Shown here: positions 56,790 through 60,246 of the stretch, piece after piece | How positions within the stretch are numbered: position 1 is the stretch's first letter | How the letters are laid out: every line of letters begins with the position of its first letter | NCBI GenBank assembly: GCA_030528645.1 | Contig: JAUMYM010000001.1 | Coordinates: 1-60,246, forward strand | Origin: Erysipelotrichaceae bacterium | Lineage (GTDB): Bacteria > Bacillota_I > Bacilli_A > Erysipelotrichales > Erysipelotrichaceae | Length of the DNA: 60,246 bases | Direction of reading: 5' to 3' | Notes under the pieces: model-generated | What the model was told of the DNA's origin: nothing | The model's input: only the letters and a program-made list of their open reading frames with translations | Databases searched by the model: none | Translations under genes and position numbers: made by a program

Positions 56790-57116
56790 CTAAATTCTTT
56801 CTTAAAACATAATTATATTAACGTCTGCTTATGATGAGTAAGGATATGTTAAAGCTAATATAATCTTAGTTTTTACATATTACAATCAAAAAGCTTAACA
56901 CCGAATATCTTCTGTCATTCAATTCAACGCTACAAAGATATGCACATGTCTGCACAAATTAGAATAATCTAATTATATTACAACACCCTGCAAATAACTT
57001 AATACAACATTTTATTACTTGTAGTTTGCACTAATAAATACCCTTCATCTGATTTTTACACAAAAAAGACCATGGAATCTATCCATGATCTTATCACCTC
57101 TATTACGGTAAATAAA
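56790..57116. other. Intergenic stretch, mostly featureless
   Basis: AT-rich, about 327 bp between the frameshifted small gene and rpsI. It holds a possible - strand promoter for the small gene (TTACTC, 18 bp, TATAAT near 56815) and the rpsI terminator at 57061-57090. No other open frame with a ribosome-binding site was found on either strand. Confidence 0.5.
57061..57090 (-). terminator. Terminator of rplM-rpsI
   Basis: GATCATGGA-TAGAT-TCCATGGTC on the - strand (one G-T pair), followed by TTTTTTG. Confidence 0.8.
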
Positions 57117-57521
57117 TTAACGTTTAGAGAATTGTGGAGCTCTTCTTGCACCTTTAAGTCCGTATTTCTTACGTTCTTTGCAACGAGCATCTCTCGTTAA
57201 AAATCCAGCTGCTTTTAATTTAGGACGGTAATCTGCACTCACTTCTAATAAAGCTCTTGAGATTCCATGTCTCATAGCACCTGCTTGACCGGTAAATCCA
57301 CCACCATTAACATTAATTTTTAGATCAAATTGACCTACTGTTTCCGTTAATTCAAGCGGAGAATTTACAACCATACGTAAAGTCTCTAATGGTAAATATT
57401 CTTCCATTGATTTTCCATTAATTGAAATTACACCTGTACCTGGAGTCATAAAAACGCGAGCTACAGAAGATTTACGACGACCTGTTCCGATGTAAGTTAC
57501 ATTTGTCTTTTTCTTTGCCAT
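57117..57521 (-). CDS. rpsI: 30S ribosomal protein S9
   Basis: 134-residue S9: [16 protein letters not shown] at the N-terminus, [20 protein letters not shown] in the middle, and the C-terminal tail ending PQFSKR that reaches the P-site tRNA. Follows rplM by 13 bp with AGGAGG. Confidence 0.98.
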   Translation of the reverse strand: MAKKKTNVTYIGTGRRKSSVARVFMTPGTGVISINGKSMEEYLPLETLRMVVNSPLELTETVGQFDLKINVNGGGFTGQAGAMRHGISRALLEVSADYRPKLKAAGFLTRDARCKERKKYGLKGARRAPQFSKR

Positions 57522-57534
57522 GTCTTAATTCCTC

Positions 57535-57972
57535 CTATCCTTTAATCTTTAACTCAATTGGTTTTTGTGCAGCATGTGGATGTTCACTTCCTTTGTAAAC
57601 AAATACATGCTTACGCATTACATTTCCAAGTTTTGTATGAGGAAGCATACCATGGATTGCTTTTTCAACCCATTCTACTGTGTATTTTTCTCTCATTACA
57701 CGTGTTGAACGTGTACGTAATCCACCTGGATATTGTGAATGACTGTAGTAGAATTTTTTATAATCTTGATCACCTGAAATTACAATCTTATCTGCATTGA
57801 TAACAATTACATAATCTCCGCAATCAACATTAGGTGTATAAGTAGGTTTATGTTTTCCTCTTAATACTGTTGCAACCTCACTTGCAAGACGTCCTAATGT
57901 ACATCCAGTTCCATCAACAACATACCATTGACGAACTACTGTGCTTGGCTTAGCCATAGTTGTTTGACGCAT
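57535..57972 (-). CDS. rplM: 50S ribosomal protein L13
   Basis: 145-residue L13: WYVVDGTGCTLGRLASEVA, RGKHKPTYTPNVDCGDYVIV, and GMLPHTKLG are typical. The N-terminal MRQTTMAKPS matches the conserved start in Firmicutes. AAGAGGT ribosome-binding site. Cotranscribed with rpsI from the promoter at 58035-58063. Confidence 0.98.
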   Translation of the reverse strand: MRQTTMAKPSTVVRQWYVVDGTGCTLGRLASEVATVLRGKHKPTYTPNVDCGDYVIVINADKIVISGDQDYKKFYYSHSQYPGGLRTRSTRVMREKYTVEWVEKAIHGMLPHTKLGNVMRKHVFVYKGSEHPHAAQKPIELKIKG

Positions 57973-57993
57973 ATTTTTTACCTCTTTCCAAAT

Positions 57994-58027
57994 GTAGTTT
58001 CCGGGGCTACAATTGGCATAAGTTGCC
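57994..58027 (-). promoter_or_regulatory. Structured leader of rplM (L13-leader candidate)
   Basis: The ~55-nt leader contains two small hairpins on the - strand: GGCA-ACTTA-TGCC (58015-58027) and GTAG-CCCCGGAAA-CTAC (57994-58010). Position and size fit the L13 leader described for Firmicutes; autoregulation by L13 is inferred. Confidence 0.5.
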
Positions 58028-58034
58028 GATTAAA

Positions 58035-58063
58035 ATAATAACCTAAATAGCCTATAAAGTCAA
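58035..58063 (-). promoter_or_regulatory. Promoter of rplM-rpsI
   Basis: TTGACT (58058-58063), 17 bp, TATTAT (58035-58040) on the - strand. Confidence 0.75.
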
Positions 58064-58096
58064 TCATTTTCATAAGGAAAACCAAAAATAAAAAGG

Positions 58097-58762
58097 CTAT
58101 AGCCCTTCTATTACTTCTAACAATTCTAAAATATTATAAATTCGTATAATCGGATAAGTACTAGGTCGACTACGATCATAATTTAACCAAACAGGAAACA
58201 TATTTGCCCTAATCGATCCAATAATATCCGTATGAAACGTATCTCCGACAAAGATACACTCTTCCCTTTTAACACCTAATAGCTTACAGCACTTTTCATA
58301 TGGCTGTAATTCAGGTTTATGTATGTTGTCTTCACCACTAATAACAATCGCATCAAACAAATCGGCATAACCAAGCTTTTTTAACTTTCCTCCTTGTACT
58401 TCTACCGTACCATTTGTTAAAATACCAAGTTTATATTTCTCTTTTAGTTTCAAAACAACTTCCTTACTTCCTTCAAAAGGAAGCGTATAACTTGCAAAAT
58501 GCGTATACCAATGTGCCAGCATTTCATTCTCTACGTGTTCATTTATCTCATATTTACTAGCCAACTTATGAATAGGAATCGCTTTAGAAATATGACCGAA
58601 TTCATCACAATTTAAAGCATATTGTACTGCATTTTCCACTTCAGATTGATCTTCCTTGATGTGTGGAATATACTTTAAAACAATATCTTTATAACAATGA
58701 TAAGCAGCCTGTTGACGATTAATCAAAGTGTTATCTAAATCAAATATAATGGCCTTATACAT
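58097..58762 (-). CDS. HAD family phosphatase, YjjG/5'-nucleotidase-like
   Basis: A 221-residue HAD-IA hydrolase: motif I FDLDNTL, cap domain (~15-85), motif II ILTNG, motif III lysine in HKPELQPY and motif IV FVGDTFHTDI. Length and motifs resemble YjjG-type pyrimidine nucleotidases or N-acylneuraminate-9-phosphatase relatives; substrate is not certain. AGGAGATTTT ribosome-binding site. Follows the unknown membrane protein by 12 bp. Confidence 0.87.
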   Translation of the reverse strand: MYKAIIFDLDNTLINRQQAAYHCYKDIVLKYIPHIKEDQSEVENAVQYALNCDEFGHISKAIPIHKLASKYEINEHVENEMLAHWYTHFASYTLPFEGSKEVVLKLKEKYKLGILTNGTVEVQGGKLKKLGYADLFDAIVISGEDNIHKPELQPYEKCCKLLGVKREECIFVGDTFHTDIIGSIRANMFPVWLNYDRSRPSTYPIIRIYNILELLEVIEGL

Positions 58763-58774
58763 AAAATCTCCTTT

Positions 58775-59515
58775 TTATTTTGTTTTATATAATGCTTCAT
58801 AATAAATTGCCTTGGACAATACAATATCAAATACATTTCCATAAGTAAAAATCACAAAGAATACACTTATCCATGCCATAGTTTCCGCATTTATCCCTAA
58901 TGTTTCAGCCCCAATTGCCAATCCAATATAAATAAACAAGAACATAAAATAAATACTATTGCTTCTTAAAATATAAGAACTAAGCTGATACCAATTCTCC
59001 TTATTCATCATTCTTGCAAAAAATCCATGATTTTTTTTATCATGAATCTCAAATGAAGAAAATCCATAACGAGAAAAAATAATATTATACATTAAAAAGC
59101 CTAAATAGATACTAAGCATACTTTCATAAAAATTCAACTCAACAACTTCAATTAAGCTTATCAAAACCATCGCAAAGAAAAATAAAAAACGCATAACAAT
59201 AAAAAATAGCTCTTGCTTAGCAATGGGAAGCCAATGATTATAAACAGATTGCAATGAATCAAAAATTCGATGCTCTTCACGTACTTTCTTCAATACAATT
59301 ACATTAGCAAAATATTTAATATAACCCCAAAAAACAAACATTACAAATAAATACAAAAAAGCCATCTGAGTTTCAGGTCCATGTGACAATATATTTAATA
59401 AATAATACATAATTACAAAAAATATACTGCTTAATATAATTGCCCACAAAATAAAAATGCCTGTGAGTCTTTTTTTATAATATTTATATTCTTTCATAAA
59501 ATCAGCATAGTTCAT
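58775..59515 (-). CDS. Unrecognised polytopic membrane protein
   Basis: A 246-residue protein with about six hydrophobic segments and a central soluble loop (EEHRIFDSLQSVYNHWLP). No family recognised. Start at 59515 (MNYADFMKEY) with AGAGG 7 bp upstream. Second or third gene of a small cluster with the 60120-59734 protein and the frameshifted ORF; the HAD gene follows it. Confidence 0.75.
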   Translation of the reverse strand: MNYADFMKEYKYYKKRLTGIFILWAIILSSIFFVIMYYLLNILSHGPETQMAFLYLFVMFVFWGYIKYFANVIVLKKVREEHRIFDSLQSVYNHWLPIAKQELFFIVMRFLFFFAMVLISLIEVVELNFYESMLSIYLGFLMYNIIFSRYGFSSFEIHDKKNHGFFARMMNKENWYQLSSYILRSNSIYFMFLFIYIGLAIGAETLGINAETMAWISVFFVIFTYGNVFDIVLSKAIYYEALYKTK

Positions 59516-59558
59516 CTCCATACCTCTTATCATTATTTAGTATCATTATTTTAGCTCT

Positions 59559-59734
59559 TCATATTTTTTCACGGAAGTATCCATCATCAAATTTCATAAC
59601 GCTTTCTTTATCTATGAATAGATCCCATGCTGCAATTAGGAATCATGTTCAAAGTTCAATAAAACGGTATTCTTGTAAAAAGATAAAATGAATCCAAAAA
59701 AACTAACAAGGATAAACGCTAACAACTGTTCCAT
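59559..59734 (-). pseudogene. Small single-helix membrane protein gene with one-base frameshift
   Basis: ATG at 59734 overlaps the previous stop (TAATG) and codes MEQLLAFILVSFFGFILSFY, then a TAA after 32 residues (59636). Adding one T to the TT of GATTCC would continue the frame as HDFLIAAWDLFIDKESVMKF...FREKI to a TGA at 59559, a 58-residue protein. The span is 176 bp, 3n+2. Either a real 32-residue small protein or a broken gene; the coding-like sequence after the stop favours the frameshift. Confidence 0.55.
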
Positions 59735-60120
59735 TATCTATACATAGATAATTCAATACTATTCAAATACTGGCTCATAGATTTATTAAATTTCTCATAA
59801 TCCGCTTTTGAAAACTCATCATTAGCCATCGCAACACTTACCACCACAACACCTGTCTGATTATGAAAAGTCATCATAACTGGAACCTTAAGCATTTTCG
59901 ATAAACCTCGAATACAAATACTACCCTTTTCTTCAAGATCCATGATTTCATCTTTATTTTTTATTGGTACTATATCGTTATCTGCTAACACTTCTAATTG
60001 AGTATAGTCTGTTGAAGCAAAAACAGAAGCCTTAAGTAATTGTTCCCAGCCAACTCGATACGTCAAAGACCAATGTGATATAAGCCAATGATCCTTTTCT
60101 TCTACATGTAAAAGTAACAT
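59734..60120 (-). CDS. Unrecognised 128-residue soluble protein
   Basis: No signal peptide or membrane helix and no family recognised. Start at 60120 (MLLLHVEEK) with GGAGGG just upstream. Features: GWEQLLKASVFAS, ICIRGLSKMLKVPVMM and a charged C-terminal helix. Its stop overlaps the next start, so it is coupled to the frameshifted small membrane gene and to the membrane protein beyond. First gene of the cluster. Confidence 0.7.
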   Translation of the reverse strand: MLLLHVEEKDHWLISHWSLTYRVGWEQLLKASVFASTDYTQLEVLADNDIVPIKNKDEIMDLEEKGSICIRGLSKMLKVPVMMTFHNQTGVVVVSVAMANDEFSKADYEKFNKSMSQYLNSIELSMYR

Positions 60121-60194
60121 TTTTCCCTCCATTACTCAATTATTTTATCATCTATTTATTTCTATCAATCATAATTAATATTTCTGACTGCTTC

Positions 60195-60223
60195 ATTGTA
60201 TCACTTTCCTTATGCTTTGTCAT
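60195..60223 (-). promoter_or_regulatory. Promoter of the terminal unknown cluster
   Basis: ATGACA (60218-60223), 17 bp, TACAAT (60195-60200) on the - strand, about 75 bp before the start at 60120. The leader contains a 14-codon open frame (MKQSEILIM...) without a clear ribosome-binding site. Confidence 0.5.
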
Positions 60224-60246
60224 GCAATCTAAAGAGCGTTTTACAA

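Noticed and set aside
58080-58107. Hairpin at the end of the HAD gene as a terminator
   Set aside because: GGCT-AT-AGCC leaves a two-base loop and the wider pairing is bulged; too weak to list although a T-run follows.

Overview
The window is AT-rich Firmicutes-type DNA with dense, mostly minus-strand operons, strong AGGAGG ribosome-binding sites, many short-signal lipoproteins and the standard genetic code (TGA is used as a stop). The combination of glgC/glgD/glgA, a CadA-type ATPase, a Fur-family-controlled zinc operon, two DUF885 lipoproteins, a water-forming-type NADH oxidase and class III RNR-like genes fits a fermentative, low-GC member of the Erysipelotrichia or a close relative. That placement is inferred from gene content, not from a marker-gene search.

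Layout. 1-3764: the end of an iron alcohol dehydrogenase, then pgk-tpiA-eno on the minus strand behind a clear promoter. 3898-7684: a DUF454 protein and a CydDC-like heterodimeric ABC exporter. 7782-17443: starch/glycogen block, with a large membrane-anchored extracellular pullulanase under two cre-like operators, the glgC-glgD-glgA operon and an orphan sugar-type binding lipoprotein. 17496-21409: response regulator, histidine kinase, ABC ATPase and ABC-2 permease. 21488-26371: NADH oxidase and two DUF885 lipoproteins. 26429-30369: small unknown gene, intracellular pullulanase overlapping a MATE transporter. 30502-34122: five-gene zinc uptake operon headed by its own Fur-family regulator, with a perfect 7-1-7 operator beside a consensus promoter. 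34143-36727: a two-gene operon made of a MarR-type HTH fused to a radical-SAM activase-like domain that has lost two of its three cluster cysteines, followed by a class III ribonucleotide reductase-like protein that keeps its ATP-cone but lacks the catalytic loop, zinc finger and glycyl-radical domain. 36788-42334: tRNA-binding protein, tandem-repeat lipoprotein, DacA carboxypeptidase, CadA/ZntA-type ATPase and a deoxyribosyltransferase-family gene. 42355-49503: mutS-unknown-mutL-miaA-tcdA-BI-1. 49573-56343: YitT, B3/B4 protein, unknown lipoprotein, FbpABC-type iron transporter and a DUF4300 lipoprotein. 56344-57116: a mostly non-coding stretch with a frameshifted small membrane-protein gene. 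57117-57972: rplM-rpsI with a structured leader. 58097-60120: HAD phosphatase and an unrecognised cluster of membrane and soluble proteins containing a second one-base frameshift.

How the parts work together. The extracellular pullulanase would cut branched alpha-glucans at the cell surface; the intracellular pullulanase and GlgC/D/A would handle cytoplasmic glycogen or maltodextrin; glycolysis and NADH oxidase follow. Metal handling is a second theme: zinc import under a Fur-type repressor, zinc/cadmium export under an ArsR/SmtB-like operator, and ferric iron import. The most unusual element is the pair of apparently catalytically dead RNR-system proteins at 34143-36727. A DNA-binding domain sits on one and a nucleotide-binding ATP-cone on the other, which suggests (inference only) that an RNR and activase pair has been turned into a nucleotide-responsive regulator.
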